Source: an uncultured Candidatus Saccharibacteria bacterium (GTDB lineage Bacteria > Patescibacteria > Saccharimonadia > Saccharimonadales > UBA6022). From it: DNA of 44,893 nt. Location of the stretch: assembly GCA_946886125.1 (NCBI GenBank), contig CAMPHY010000003.1, positions 1 to 44,893 on the forward strand. Direction: 5' to 3'. Positions 1-8,265 of this stretch are shown in pieces. Under the pieces are notes generated by a model. It worked only from the letters and a program-made list of their open reading frames with translations. It made no database searches and was not told the origin of the DNA. Both the position numbers and the translations under genes were made by a program. Within the stretch, counting starts at the first letter, position 1. Each line of letters starts with the position of its first letter.

Positions 1-4
1 CTAC

Positions 5-451
5 TTAAAATAGTTTTTGTAATTTTTGAAAATCACTTTTGAGTGACGATGTGTTTGTAACTAAATCACCAATTAAGCCGTTCTCTTTTGGAGTGGCAAT
101 ATCTCTTACGATTTGAAAAAGTAAAATAAATTTAGGCGTACCAGCAACCTCTGCTATTTGAGATAGCTTATCTACAAATCCTTTTGTTTCTTGTTTTTGC
201 TGCTTAGTGGTGACAGGCGAGATGAAGCGAATAACGAACTTAAAAACAGTAAGTAGTGCGGCGGCTACTGACAACGCGATCACTACAGGGAAGCCGAGCA
301 GTAGCCACCATGAACTAACAGCCACACTAAGCCACCAGACAAGCGCAATTAGCAAAATCCCGATACCAGAGGCGAGTAAAACGACTGGCAGCCATAGTTG
401 ATTAGCGAATTCAGCACCAATAGCTCGAATGGTTAAAAGTGTAGGTTTCAT
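5..451 (-). CDS. two-helix membrane protein, unknown function
   Basis: Predicted 148-aa protein with two long hydrophobic segments (about residues 19-45 and 48-76) followed by a soluble, mainly helical C-terminal half. I do not recognise a family. The start at 451 is chosen over a longer in-frame extension because a TATACT box lies 6 nt upstream, the same arrangement as in many genes of this window, and the extension would overlap the divergent HIT gene's promoter. It ends at the window edge but is complete, with a TAA stop. It is divergent from the HIT-family gene, with only 43 nt between the two starts. The function is unknown. Confidence 0.7.
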   Translation of the reverse strand: MKPTLLTIRAIGAEFANQLWLPVVLLASGIGILLIALVWWLSVAVSSWWLLLGFPVVIALSVAAALLTVFKFVIRFISPVTTKQQKQETKGFVDKLSQIAEVAGTPKFILLFQIVRDIATPKENGLIGDLVTNTSSLKSDFQKLQKLF

Positions 452-457
452 ATGTCT

Positions 458-463
458 AGTATA
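458..463 (-). promoter_or_regulatory. -10 box of a leaderless promoter (membrane protein)
   Basis: TATACT on the minus strand, 6 nt before the ATG at 451. Transcription is expected to start at or next to the start codon. Confidence 0.6.
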
Positions 464-482
464 GCGAATTGCTCGTGAGAGG

Positions 483-488
483 TATAAT
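483..488 (+). promoter_or_regulatory. -10 box of a leaderless promoter (HIT protein)
   Basis: Perfect TATAAT, 6 nt before the ATG at 495. No Shine-Dalgarno sequence fits between them. No good -35 is visible. Confidence 0.65.
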
Positions 489-494
489 AAGGAT

Positions 495-887
495 ATGAAA
501 GACTCAATTTTTACAAAAATCATACGTGGCGATATTCCGTCCCATAAGTTGTACGAAGACGACTATACGTTTGTATTTTTAAATATCTACCCCTCGGTTG
601 CGGGGCATATACTCGTAATTCCGAAAGTACAAGTCGATCATTTGGAAGCTTTAGACGAGAATGTTTATCAAGCGGTCATGGCGACAACTCGCCTGATGAT
701 GAAGCGCGTCGTAGAGGTGCTTGGTGTGGAACGTGCTTGCATAAAGGTAGAAGGATTTGAGGTGCCGCATGCTCACGTCCATGTACTTCCCTGTAATACA
801 CCAGCTGACTTTACAAAGCCGCAAACCAAGGAAGAACCCGATCATGTTGCACTTGAAGCTGTGGCAGAGAAACTTCGTATTGTATGA
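495..887 (+). CDS. HIT-family nucleotide hydrolase/transferase
   Basis: Predicted 130-aa histidine-triad protein. The N-terminal part (FTKIIRGDIPSHKLYED) and the triad HAHVHV near residue 94-99 are typical of the HINT/Hit branch, which hydrolyses AMP-lysine or nucleoside phosphoramidates and related mononucleotide conjugates. The middle His of the triad is the expected nucleophile. The length is usual for the family. Its stop overlaps the rlmH start by 4 nt (ATGA), so the two genes are probably translated together from one leaderless transcript. The exact substrate cannot be told from the sequence. Confidence 0.93.
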   Translation: MKDSIFTKIIRGDIPSHKLYEDDYTFVFLNIYPSVAGHILVIPKVQVDHLEALDENVYQAVMATTRLMMKRVVEVLGVERACIKVEGFEVPHAHVHVLPCNTPADFTKPQTKEEPDHVALEAVAEKLRIV

Positions 888-1339
888 GTCTGCGAATCAT
901 TGCTGTTGGTAAAAAGCATGAGTCATGGGTAGTAGAAGGAATTGAACGCTATCAGAAGCGTTTGCAGCGCCCGTTTACTGTAGAATGGGTGCTTTTGCCA
1001 CATAGCGCAAAGCAAGGGCTGTCTGCCCGCCAGGAAGAGTCTGAACGTATACTAAAGCGCCTTGGTGAAGACTTTGTTGTCTTGCTCGATGAGCGTGGTA
1101 AGAATATTGATTCTCCTGCCCTGTCAAAATTACTGCTCACCCCTCTCGAGCTTTCACGAGTCGTCACTATTGTTATTGGTGGTGCATATGGTGTCGATCA
1201 ATCGATACATGAACGGGCAGACTTTATTTGGTCACTGTCACTTTTAGTATTCCCACATCAGTTGGTGCGACTTATGTTAATTGAGCAATTATATCGCGCA
1301 CAGGAAATAAGTAGCGGTAATCCATATCACCATCATTAA
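884..1339 (+). CDS. rlmH: 23S rRNA (pseudouridine-1915-N3) methyltransferase RlmH
   Basis: Predicted 151-aa SPOUT-class methyltransferase. It methylates pseudouridine 1915 in helix 69 of 23S rRNA on the assembled ribosome, using S-adenosylmethionine. The C-terminal trefoil-knot signature is clear: VIGGAYGV, then LSLLVFPHQLVRLMLIEQLYRA and a terminal GNPYHHH, which matches the conserved PYHH end of the family. The length is close to the usual 155-160 aa. The start overlaps the HIT gene. The last bases overlap the convergent pilin gene (stop codons interlocked at 1336-1339). Confidence 0.95.
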   Translation: MSLRIIAVGKKHESWVVEGIERYQKRLQRPFTVEWVLLPHSAKQGLSARQEESERILKRLGEDFVVLLDERGKNIDSPALSKLLLTPLELSRVVTIVIGGAYGVDQSIHERADFIWSLSLLVFPHQLVRLMLIEQLYRAQEISSGNPYHHH

Positions 1340-1863
1340 TCAAAAATATAAGCCGTCTTCATGTGATATCCCATCACGCCGCGACCACATTCTGCAGTAG
1401 CACGGTCGAAGCGAGCAGTATCTTCGGCTGTTGGTGAATTCAAATAGGCGTAGACTACATATTTCTCTCCGCAGCTGTAGAGCATGTAAGTGGAATATTC
1501 TTTATTACTAGAATATGCTTCGTTTGCAGGTAAGCTGATTGTAAAATCATCAGGTAGGTATCCTGCTTGAAAGAGTACGGTCTCTATAGAATTGGGATAG
1601 CTGCTGCTTGGATAATTCGCAGCCACCCATCCAGTGCCGTTGCCTGCATATCCTCCGCCTGTTTGCAGAGGGGTTTTCCCGGTACGTCCCGACCAACTCT
1701 GTAAGGCTTTTACAAGTTGTGTAGCACCGCCTCTAATTGCGCTATCTTTAGCGCCCTCTTGTATACCATTGTAGGCCACGACGGTAATGGCGGCTAAAAT
1801 ACCAATGACAGCAATCACAATGACGAGCTCGACAATTGTGAAACCGCTTCTGCTTGTTTTCAT
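1336..1863 (-). CDS. type IV pilin-like protein (pilin 1)
   Basis: Predicted 175-aa prepilin. A short positively charged leader (MKTSRSG) precedes the class III signal FTIVELVIVIAVIGILAA: prepilin peptidase would cut after Gly7 and methylate Phe, and Glu at mature position 5 is present. A variable globular head with a few cysteines follows. It is one of four such genes scattered through the window, each with a near-identical N-terminus and an unrelated head, and none next to pilus assembly genes. The start at 1863 is supported by a TATACT box 6 nt upstream. It could be a minor pilin or pseudopilin of a type IV pilus or competence-like machine. Confidence 0.88.
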   Translation of the reverse strand: MKTSRSGFTIVELVIVIAVIGILAAITVVAYNGIQEGAKDSAIRGGATQLVKALQSWSGRTGKTPLQTGGGYAGNGTGWVAANYPSSSYPNSIETVLFQAGYLPDDFTISLPANEAYSSNKEYSTYMLYSCGEKYVVYAYLNSPTAEDTARFDRATAECGRGVMGYHMKTAYIFD

Positions 1864-1869
1864 ACTCGT

Positions 1870-1875
1870 AGTATA
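1870..1875 (-). promoter_or_regulatory. -10 box of a leaderless promoter (pilin 1)
   Basis: TATACT on the minus strand, 6 nt before the ATG at 1863. Confidence 0.6.
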
Positions 1876-1917
1876 GCGCCTGAGGTGTAAAAACAAAACA
1901 GCAGGCAGCGCATACTA

Positions 1918-1946
1918 TTGACAAAATTAAAAGCTTATGCTATATT
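1918..1946 (+). promoter_or_regulatory. sigma-70 promoter for the 114-aa gene
   Basis: TTGACA (1918-1923), a 17-nt spacer, then TATATT (1941-1946). This is one of the few promoters here with a full consensus -35. It predicts a start near 1953 and a leader of about 38 nt. Confidence 0.75.
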
Positions 1947-1990
1947 GAAGCATAGTTATAAAACTAAAATAAAACCAAAAACGAAAAAAT

Positions 1991-2335
1991 ATGTTTCCAT
2001 TATCAGTTATTTTAAGTCCATTATCAGTTCTATTAAGCCTCAGTACAGCTACTGGTGTGCTAGTACACGATACTGGTGTAGATAAAGCTGTCATGACTGC
2101 GGCAGCACTTCCTGCTGTTGTAGCGGGATATGAGCTCAGTAATAAGTCAATTAAGCTGGGTGGTACGGATCATACGCACACGGAGCGCGGGTCATTAGCA
2201 CAGGCGGTACGAGATGTTAAATCTCAGAATCCACGCGTACAACCTCGTGGAAGTGAAGATAAAAAACATTTGATGCAAAAATTTGCACCACGTGGTCATC
2301 ACGCGTTTGATAATTATAACTTACCAATTGTCTAG
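1991..2335 (+). CDS. unknown protein with N-terminal hydrophobic segment
   Basis: Predicted 114-aa protein that I do not recognise. The first 25 residues are hydrophobic and rich in Leu, Ser and Val (possible uncleaved signal or short anchor). A second mildly hydrophobic stretch around residues 33-47 (MTAAALPAVVAGYEL) follows, then a polar, His- and Lys-rich C-terminal half. It has a near-consensus promoter but no clear Shine-Dalgarno sequence; the leader is A-rich. It stands alone between a pilin and valS, whose 3' end it nearly touches (convergent, 4 nt apart). The N-terminus contains an internal repeat (PLSVILSPLSVLLS). The function is unknown. Confidence 0.6.
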   Translation: MFPLSVILSPLSVLLSLSTATGVLVHDTGVDKAVMTAAALPAVVAGYELSNKSIKLGGTDHTHTERGSLAQAVRDVKSQNPRVQPRGSEDKKHLMQKFAPRGHHAFDNYNLPIV

Positions 2336-2339
2336 GCGT

Positions 2340-4889
2340 TTACTTTAGAACTTCGAGTTCATGTTCGAGTCGAACGATGAGCTGTTTGCGCTCTTCTAGT
2401 TGTTGTTTTGACTCTTCAACTAAATGTGCCGGCGCTTTGGCGATGTAATTTTCGTTGGTTAGTCGAGCTTGGAGGTTGTTAACAAATGCTCGGGTCTCGG
2501 CAAGCCGTACTTCTAAGTTGGTTTGATGTTCATAGAGTGTGTCTTGACTGACATCAAGCCATGCTTCCCTATTACTTGCAGCGAGGCGTAAACCACGTGC
2601 CTGGTCAACGGACTGCACATCCTTTAAACGAGCGAGATGACGAATTAATTCGGCATTATCGGCAATCAATGTGTCTTGTTGATATAGTAAGCTGTACTTT
2701 TCATTCCCCGGTAGCTCAGCGGTCACGTACCGTGCTTCAAGAACCAAAGCCTGAAGGCGTTCAAATTCTGCGCTAGCGATTTCATCATATGAAACCTTAG
2801 TTGGCCATGGGGCGCTAATCAGTAAATCATTGTGCCACCCAAGCGTTTGCCAGATTGTTTCAGTGACAAACGGCGCAAATGGATGAGCTAGTTTGAGGCA
2901 GGTATCAAGTACCCAAGCAAGCATAGCTGGATTATCCTGCTTTTTACTGGCTTCAATGTACCAGTCGGCTACATTATCCCAGATAGCGTGATAAACGCTA
3001 TCACTCGCTTCTGCGAAACGGTAATTATCAAGCTGCTGCTCAATATCGGCGGCAGCTGTATTAAGTTCACGAATAATCCAATGATCAGCTAAAGACTTTG
3101 GTTCAGGTGAGCTATAGCGATAGCCTTCGCCTAATTTATCTTCGATAAAACGAGCAATATTCCATAGCTTGTTGCAAAAGTTGCGCCCCGCGACAATATT
3201 GCTGGTTGAAAATGCTTGATTTTGCCCTGCACTACGACTACTGACGATGCCGAGACGAAGCGCGTCAGAGCCATAAGCTGCAATCATTTCCATAGGGTTG
3301 ATGACATTTCCTTTTGACTTGCTCATCTTCTGGCCGTGCTCATCGAGTACCATGCCGTGGAGGTAGACGTGTTTAAAAGGTACATCTCCAGCGACATAGA
3401 GGCCCAACATAATCATGCGAGCTACCCAACGATCAAGCAGGTCACTACCTGTTTCCATGACACTATTTGGGTAAAAACGTGCGAGGGGTCCGTTATCGAG
3501 AAAATCAGTAGTAATGAATGGCCATTGTCCGCTACTAAACCAGGTGTCAAAAGTGTCTACTTCACGAGTATATGTTGTACCATTAACAACTATTTGCTCA
3601 TTATCTACTCGTTCATCGAATATCCAATCACTGGGATCATTGACATTTTGAAAGGCTGGAATAGGAATCCCCCAAGGAATTTGTCGACTCAGGTTCCAGT
3701 CTCGCAAATTATCAAGGTACTGAATAAGCACTCGCTTGCGACTTTCAGGAGTAAAGTTGATTCTTCCCTGTTCTAACGCTTGTTTAGCGGCTTGGGCAAG
3801 GGGTTGTACGCGTAGGAACCACTGATCTTTAATGAGTGGCTGAATGATGTTGCCACACTTGTAGCAGTGGCCAACAGCGTGTTCGGTTGGCTCTTCGCCG
3901 CGACGAACCTCGGCGGCTTCGAGTGCAGCTAAGACGCGCTTTCGTGCGGTTTCAATATCTAGTCCAGCAAACTGTGGCGGTACATTGATCATTCGACCAT
4001 CAAAGTCGATCACTTGTATTGGCTCTAACTTATGACGCTCCCCTACTTCAAAATCATTAGGGTCGTGAGCAGGAGTGATTTTGACAGCACCGGTTCCAAA
4101 TTTAGGGTCGACGTATTCATCGGCAATAATAGGTATTTCTCTGTCTACAAGCGGGAGAAGCACGCGAGTGCCAATGAGATGTTTGTATCGTTCGTCTTCA
4201 GGGTGGACTGCCACGGCGACGTCACCAAGCATTGTCTCAGGTCGTGTAGTAGCGATAATAATTTCACCAATTTTATCGAGCGTTGGGTAAGCAATTTTCC
4301 ATAATTTGCCTTTTTCGTTCTTGTGCTCTACTTCAATATCGGCAAAGCTTGTTTGGTGGACCGTACAGTAATTTACTATTCTCTCACCTCTGTAAATCAA
4401 GTTGTCATCCCATAGTTTTTTGAACGTATGATTAACTGTTTTGATTACTTTTTCATCGAGGGTAAAGACGAGGTGTTCCCAGCTTGCGCTCGTGCCGAGA
4501 GCGCGGAGTTGTAGTTCCATATTTCCACGCTGTTGTTCAACAAAGTTCCATACTTGGCTATAAAGCTGCTCACGGGTAAAATCAAAGCGACTCTGCCCTT
4601 TTTTAGCCAATTCTTTTTCATATACCACCCATGTTTCAAAGCCTGCATGATCAGCGCCAGGGATATAAACAACATCCCGTCCTTTCATGCGGTGGTATCG
4701 AGCCAAGATATCTTGGAGATCAACGGTTAACGCATGACCGGTATGAAGATTACCATTGGCATTAGGGGGTGGCATGATAATGCTATATGGCTCCCCTACT
4801 CCCTTTGGAGCAAAAGCGCCAGCGGTTTCCCACATAGCGTAAATATTCGGTTCGTATTGGTTGGGTTCGTACGTTTTTGCTAATCTCAT
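2340..4889 (-). CDS. valS: valyl-tRNA synthetase
   Basis: Predicted 849-aa class I synthetase that charges tRNA-Val with valine. The catalytic core shows the HIGH-type motif (PPPNANGNLHTGHAL, about residue 45) and KMSKSKGNV (about residue 520). The editing CP1 domain is present, with its TTRPETMLGD motif that removes mischarged threonine. The C-terminal anticodon-binding domain ends in the coiled-coil arm typical of ValRS. The length is slightly below the usual 870-950 aa. It is monocistronic, and its start is preceded by an unusually structured leader of about 100 nt described separately. Confidence 0.97.
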   Translation of the reverse strand: MRLAKTYEPNQYEPNIYAMWETAGAFAPKGVGEPYSIIMPPPNANGNLHTGHALTVDLQDILARYHRMKGRDVVYIPGADHAGFETWVVYEKELAKKGQSRFDFTREQLYSQVWNFVEQQRGNMELQLRALGTSASWEHLVFTLDEKVIKTVNHTFKKLWDDNLIYRGERIVNYCTVHQTSFADIEVEHKNEKGKLWKIAYPTLDKIGEIIIATTRPETMLGDVAVAVHPEDERYKHLIGTRVLLPLVDREIPIIADEYVDPKFGTGAVKITPAHDPNDFEVGERHKLEPIQVIDFDGRMINVPPQFAGLDIETARKRVLAALEAAEVRRGEEPTEHAVGHCYKCGNIIQPLIKDQWFLRVQPLAQAAKQALEQGRINFTPESRKRVLIQYLDNLRDWNLSRQIPWGIPIPAFQNVNDPSDWIFDERVDNEQIVVNGTTYTREVDTFDTWFSSGQWPFITTDFLDNGPLARFYPNSVMETGSDLLDRWVARMIMLGLYVAGDVPFKHVYLHGMVLDEHGQKMSKSKGNVINPMEMIAAYGSDALRLGIVSSRSAGQNQAFSTSNIVAGRNFCNKLWNIARFIEDKLGEGYRYSSPEPKSLADHWIIRELNTAAADIEQQLDNYRFAEASDSVYHAIWDNVADWYIEASKKQDNPAMLAWVLDTCLKLAHPFAPFVTETIWQTLGWHNDLLISAPWPTKVSYDEIASAEFERLQALVLEARYVTAELPGNEKYSLLYQQDTLIADNAELIRHLARLKDVQSVDQARGLRLAASNREAWLDVSQDTLYEHQTNLEVRLAETRAFVNNLQARLTNENYIAKAPAHLVEESKQQLEERKQLIVRLEHELEVLK

Positions 4890-4912
4890 AACATCTCTAC
4901 ACTAGGATCGTT

Positions 4913-4984
4913 CACGTGAAAATTGCCTAAAGGAAATACTGTTTTCATATGAAAACTCAACAGTGTCCCAAAGATTTCCACGTG
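4913..4984 (-). promoter_or_regulatory. structured 5' leader of valS with nested inverted repeats
   Basis: Several nested inverted repeats sit between the valS promoter and start: outer CACGTG copies (4913-4918 and 4979-4984), GGAAAT near 4932-4937 against ATTTCC near 4974-4979, ACTGTT (4938-4943) against AACAGT (4959-4964), and a perfect 16-bp palindrome GTTTTCATATGAAAAC at 4941-4956. The last two are mutually exclusive folds. No T-box consensus is visible. It may be a synthetase-specific RNA switch or a DNA operator; this is inference. Confidence 0.45.
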
Positions 4985-5001
4985 TTTGTTTTCTAATATT
5001 C

Positions 5002-5007
5002 AGTATA
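5002..5007 (-). promoter_or_regulatory. -10 box of the valS promoter
   Basis: TATACT on the minus strand, about 112 nt upstream of the valS ATG. It predicts a start near 4995 and a leader of about 105 nt. The -35 region is weak. It lies back to back with the FemAB promoter. Confidence 0.45.
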
Positions 5008-5023
5008 GCATATCGCACCGATG

Positions 5024-5029
5024 TATAAT
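5024..5029 (+). promoter_or_regulatory. -10 box of a leaderless promoter (FemAB 1)
   Basis: TATAAT, 6 nt before the ATG at 5036. A further in-frame ATG at 5021 would lie upstream of the predicted transcript and is rejected. Confidence 0.65.
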
Positions 5030-5035
5030 AAGGCT

Positions 5036-6016
5036 ATGATAGAGGCCAAAGAATGTCGAGCACAAGGTGACTGGGATTCATATGTAGTAAGTAATAACGG
5101 CCATCCGTTACAGCTATGGGGCTGGGGAGAGGTAAAGGCTGCGCATAACTGGACAGTTACGCGCATTGTATTCTATGAAAGTAATACTGCGATCGGCGCA
5201 GCTCAAATACTACTCCGAAAGTTACCATGGCCGCTAAGGGCTATGGCGTATGTACCTCGTGGTCCTGTGGTATCACCAGAGCGACGTGCTGATATCCTCA
5301 AAGCGCTACAAGTATATGTTAAGACCCAGACAGAAGCGGTAGTAGTGACAATTGAACCTGATTGGCGAGAAGATTCATCGCTGACTGGCTGGAAGAAGTC
5401 TTCAAATACAATTTTACTATCACGAACACTCATGCTCGACCTACGTAAGTCAGCAGACGACCTACTGGGGGTTATGGCGAAGAAGACACGTCAATATATT
5501 AAGAAGTCGAGTAAAGAAGTGACCGATGTCCGTCGAGTGTACGATAGGGAAGCGATTGAGCAGTGTTTGAAGATTTACCGAGAGACTGCGCGTCGAGCTC
5601 AGTTTGCACTGCACGAAGAACAGTACTACTACGATATTTTTGATCAACTTGGTGGTCGTTCTCATATCTATATCGCTTATAAAGACGCCGAGCCGATCGC
5701 TTTTTTGTGGCTGGTGGTGAGCAGACAGACGGCATTTGAACTGTATGGTGGAGTGACTGACGAAGGCCAGCGACTGCGAGCAAACTACACGTTAAAATGG
5801 CAAGCAATTCAAGCAATTAAAGAGCAGGAAGTTGTATGGTATGACCTCAATGGCTTACTAAATGATGGTGTGAGTACCTTTAAGCGGGGCTTTTCTGACC
5901 AAGAAACTCATTTGGTTGGCACGTATGATCAGCCACTCTCTATGCTATATAGCGCGTGGAACAGGGGATTGCCCTTCGCGAAACGTATCGTACAGCGTAT
6001 TAGATCGTTGCGTTAA
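5036..6016 (+). CDS. FemAB-family aminoacyltransferase (copy 1)
   Basis: Predicted 326-aa protein of the FemABX / lipid II peptide-bridge family. These enzymes transfer amino acids from aminoacyl-tRNA to the stem-peptide side chain of the peptidoglycan precursor on the cytoplasmic face. Recognisable parts are the N-terminal WGWGEVK and YVPRGPVV segments, the central KKTRQYIKKSSKE basic motif, and the second GNAT-like domain with LYGGVTDEGQRLRANYTLKWQAI and YDLNGL, which are hallmark stretches of the family. Start chosen at 5036 from the leaderless -10 box. A second paralogue lies at 10542-11585; the two differ strongly, which suggests different bridge positions or different tRNAs. Confidence 0.88.
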   Translation: MIEAKECRAQGDWDSYVVSNNGHPLQLWGWGEVKAAHNWTVTRIVFYESNTAIGAAQILLRKLPWPLRAMAYVPRGPVVSPERRADILKALQVYVKTQTEAVVVTIEPDWREDSSLTGWKKSSNTILLSRTLMLDLRKSADDLLGVMAKKTRQYIKKSSKEVTDVRRVYDREAIEQCLKIYRETARRAQFALHEEQYYYDIFDQLGGRSHIYIAYKDAEPIAFLWLVVSRQTAFELYGGVTDEGQRLRANYTLKWQAIQAIKEQEVVWYDLNGLLNDGVSTFKRGFSDQETHLVGTYDQPLSMLYSAWNRGLPFAKRIVQRIRSLR

Positions 6017-6027
6017 GTACAACAATA

Positions 6028-7074
6028 TTATTTCCAAGCGGTTTTTGTCATTGATAGACTAGGGATAACTTCCAACTCCGAAGGGTCGATAGGTTGATTT
6101 TTTTGAGCATAGTAGAAGCCGAGCGTCGCAATCATAGCGGCATTATCGGTGCATAAATTCATAGGGGCGTAATCGATATGAAGTGGAAGTCGTTCAGATA
6201 ATTGTCGGCGAAGCTCCTGATTGGCGGCAACTCCACCAGCAATGACCACAGACTGAGGTGTATAATCTTTAAATGCTTTTTCAGCCTTATCTACGAGCGT
6301 TTCAATAGCTGTTGCTTGGAAGCTCGCGGCAAAATCTACCTTTTGTTGGTCGTTTAAGCGCGCTGCAAGCTCGTTTGAAGGAAAAGTAAAGTCAACACCC
6401 GTTTCACGCTGAACAGCCCGTAGAACGGCTGTTTTAAGGCCTGAAAAGCTAAAATTATATGGATCTTTTAGCTGAGCTTTAGGAAGCTTGTATCGTTTTG
6501 GATCACCGGTCAATGCAGCAGCGGCAATACTTGGCCCGCCAGGATAGGGGAGGCCAAGGATTTTTGCCACTTTATCAAAGGCTTCACCGACAGCATCATC
6601 TTGGGTCTGCCCAAGTAGTTCGTAATCACCATGGTCACGAAATAACACAAGTTGCGAGTGGCCGCCAGAGACAATCAAGGCAAGCATCGGAAATGTTGGG
6701 GCAGTTTCATTGAGGAAGTTGGCATAGACGTGAGCTTCTACGTGATGAATAGGGTAGAGTGGCTTCTGTTTGAGGACCGCCAGAGTGCGTGCCGCCAGAC
6801 TTCCTACCAGTAATGAGCCTACTAATCCTGGTGCATATGTAACGGCAATTGCGTCAATGTCGTCCCATTGACAGCCTGCATCGTGTAACGCTTGGTTAAT
6901 AACAGGATTAATTACCTCAATGTGAGAACGGGCAGCAACCTCAGGGACAACCCCACCGTACACAGCATGAATATCTATTTGCGAATGGACAACATTGCTT
7001 AGTAAGTGGCGACCATCTTCGACAACCGCGGCTGCTGTTTCATCACAGCTACTCTCAATTCCCAGTATTTTCAT
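6028..7074 (-). CDS. tsaD: tRNA N6-adenosine threonylcarbamoyltransferase TsaD
   Basis: Predicted 348-aa ASKHA-fold enzyme that transfers the threonylcarbamoyl group to A37 of tRNAs decoding ANN codons, acting with TsaB and TsaE (neither is in the window). Signature parts are visible: GIESSCDET at the N-terminus, the metal-binding HHVEAH motif near residue 110, the VSGGHSQL and GEAFDKVAKILGLPYPGG stretches, and the C-terminal CTDNAAMIA. The length is standard. It converges with FemAB 1 (11 nt between stops) and is divergent from the degenerate Mur ligase. Confidence 0.97.
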   Translation of the reverse strand: MKILGIESSCDETAAAVVEDGRHLLSNVVHSQIDIHAVYGGVVPEVAARSHIEVINPVINQALHDAGCQWDDIDAIAVTYAPGLVGSLLVGSLAARTLAVLKQKPLYPIHHVEAHVYANFLNETAPTFPMLALIVSGGHSQLVLFRDHGDYELLGQTQDDAVGEAFDKVAKILGLPYPGGPSIAAAALTGDPKRYKLPKAQLKDPYNFSFSGLKTAVLRAVQRETGVDFTFPSNELAARLNDQQKVDFAASFQATAIETLVDKAEKAFKDYTPQSVVIAGGVAANQELRRQLSERLPLHIDYAPMNLCTDNAAMIATLGFYYAQKNQPIDPSELEVIPSLSMTKTAWK

Positions 7075-7083
7075 ATGGTATGT

Positions 7084-7089
7084 AGTATA
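7084..7089 (-). promoter_or_regulatory. -10 box of a near-leaderless promoter (tsaD)
   Basis: TATACT on the minus strand, 9 nt before the tsaD ATG, leaving at most a few leader nucleotides. Confidence 0.55.
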
Positions 7090-7104
7090 CCAGACGACTA
7101 GTGC

Positions 7105-7110
7105 TAAAAT
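7105..7110 (+). promoter_or_regulatory. -10 box of a leaderless promoter (Mur ligase pair)
   Basis: TAAAAT preceded by TGC (extended -10), 6 nt before the ATG at 7117. It probably drives both Mur-ligase genes. Confidence 0.55.
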
Positions 7111-7116
7111 AGAGCT

Positions 7117-8262
7117 ATGAATAAGCTTGCTAAGGGTGCGCGTGAAATGCTATCAGGTAATGCCAAGGATGTATATATGCGAAGCCGGGCTCATGTTGTG
7201 GCGGCACGATATGGTAATCCGGGGTTAAGTTTGAAGGTGATTGCCGTCGTGGGTACAAATGGTAAGCAAACGACCGCGAGCTACCTTAATGAACTGTTGC
7301 AAGAAGCTGGACATACCACGCGGTTACTACTGGCCGAAGATGACGAGCCATTAGGGCCAGTCCAAGTACAGTCTTTTTTACGTGAGGCGAAAAAAGCTAA
7401 TGCTCGTTACGCAATAGTGACGCTTAACTCGGCTGATATTCGCTGCCACAGTATTGATGCTGCTGGGCTTGAACTCGTGGTGGCGACTAATATTAGTCAA
7501 ACAGCAACAGAAACGGTAGAAGACCAAGTAGAAGCTATTGGCCAGTTGCTCGAAGAAAAGCCACGCTATATCATTTTGAATCATGACGATGATTACTACG
7601 CTGCTTTGGCTGACTTTGAAGCAACAGCACAAAAAATGACCTATGGTCAGCACGAGCAAGCCGAAGCTCGGATGACCGAATGGCACTTATACCGTAAGGG
7701 AAGTGAACTACGTCTTGTCATTGATCATCAAACGACACTCGAACTCGCAACTCATTTGATCGGTACTGCTAATCTTTATAACTTAGCAGCGGCGACAGCC
7801 TCGGTGTATATCATGGGTGAAAATATTGAAAGTATTGATGAAGGCGCAGCTCGTCTTGAGTCAATTCCATTTAATTACCAGTATCTCAAGACTGACGCAC
7901 CGTATGACGTCGTTGTTGATTACGCGCCAAATGAAGTGGCGCTTACTCGGCTTGTTGCATCGGCAAAGCAGCTTACCAAGCGACGCTTGATCGCGGTTGT
8001 TCAAGCAGATACTACTTCTGATGAGTGTATAGAACTACTCAGTAAAGATACCGCTCGATTAATCGTAATTGATATCAACGACTTCAAGCGCGATAAGGGG
8101 ACAATTGAGCGGATTGTTTCACCTGATGCTGCTATTAAGCTTGCGCTACGCGGTGCGCGTCAAGATGATATTGTGATTTTGGCTGGGCCATTATTTACAC
8201 GACATAACGACGACGGTACTCCATACGCTCAAGCCGCTCTAACTAATTTTATGCAGGATTAA
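7117..8262 (+). CDS. degenerate Mur ligase-family protein
   Basis: Predicted 381-aa protein with the Mur/FolC ligase layout. The central domain begins with VVGTNGKQTT (residues 45-53), a P-loop in which the first Thr after the Lys is Gln; this residue normally helps bind Mg-ATP. The usual NI.HEHLDYH active-site region is replaced by NISQTATETVEDQ, and the carbamylated-Lys motif is not seen. The C-terminal Rossmann-like domain is recognisable (VVDYAPNEVALTRLV, similar to the DYAHTPD stretch of MurE). It lies 3 nt upstream of an intact MurE-like gene and is probably co-translated with it. I infer a non-catalytic partner or a changed-substrate ligase, not a standard MurE. Confidence 0.75.
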   Translation: MNKLAKGAREMLSGNAKDVYMRSRAHVVAARYGNPGLSLKVIAVVGTNGKQTTASYLNELLQEAGHTTRLLLAEDDEPLGPVQVQSFLREAKKANARYAIVTLNSADIRCHSIDAAGLELVVATNISQTATETVEDQVEAIGQLLEEKPRYIILNHDDDYYAALADFEATAQKMTYGQHEQAEARMTEWHLYRKGSELRLVIDHQTTLELATHLIGTANLYNLAAATASVYIMGENIESIDEGAARLESIPFNYQYLKTDAPYDVVVDYAPNEVALTRLVASAKQLTKRRLIAVVQADTTSDECIELLSKDTARLIVIDINDFKRDKGTIERIVSPDAAIKLALRGARQDDIVILAGPLFTRHNDDGTPYAQAALTNFMQD

Positions 8263-8265
8263 TAT

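Noticed and set aside
4890..5007. T-box riboswitch before valS
   Set aside because: No T-box consensus (UGGNACCGCG-like) and no terminator/antiterminator pair is visible in the leader.
5021..5035. Upstream ATG for FemAB 1
   Set aside because: It overlaps the TATAAT box at 5024-5029, so it would not be transcribed.
7117..8262. Folylpolyglutamate synthase (FolC)
   Set aside because: The fold fits, but the sequence is closest in layout to MurE's central and C-terminal domains, and no folate-site motifs are seen; degenerate Mur ligase is the better reading.
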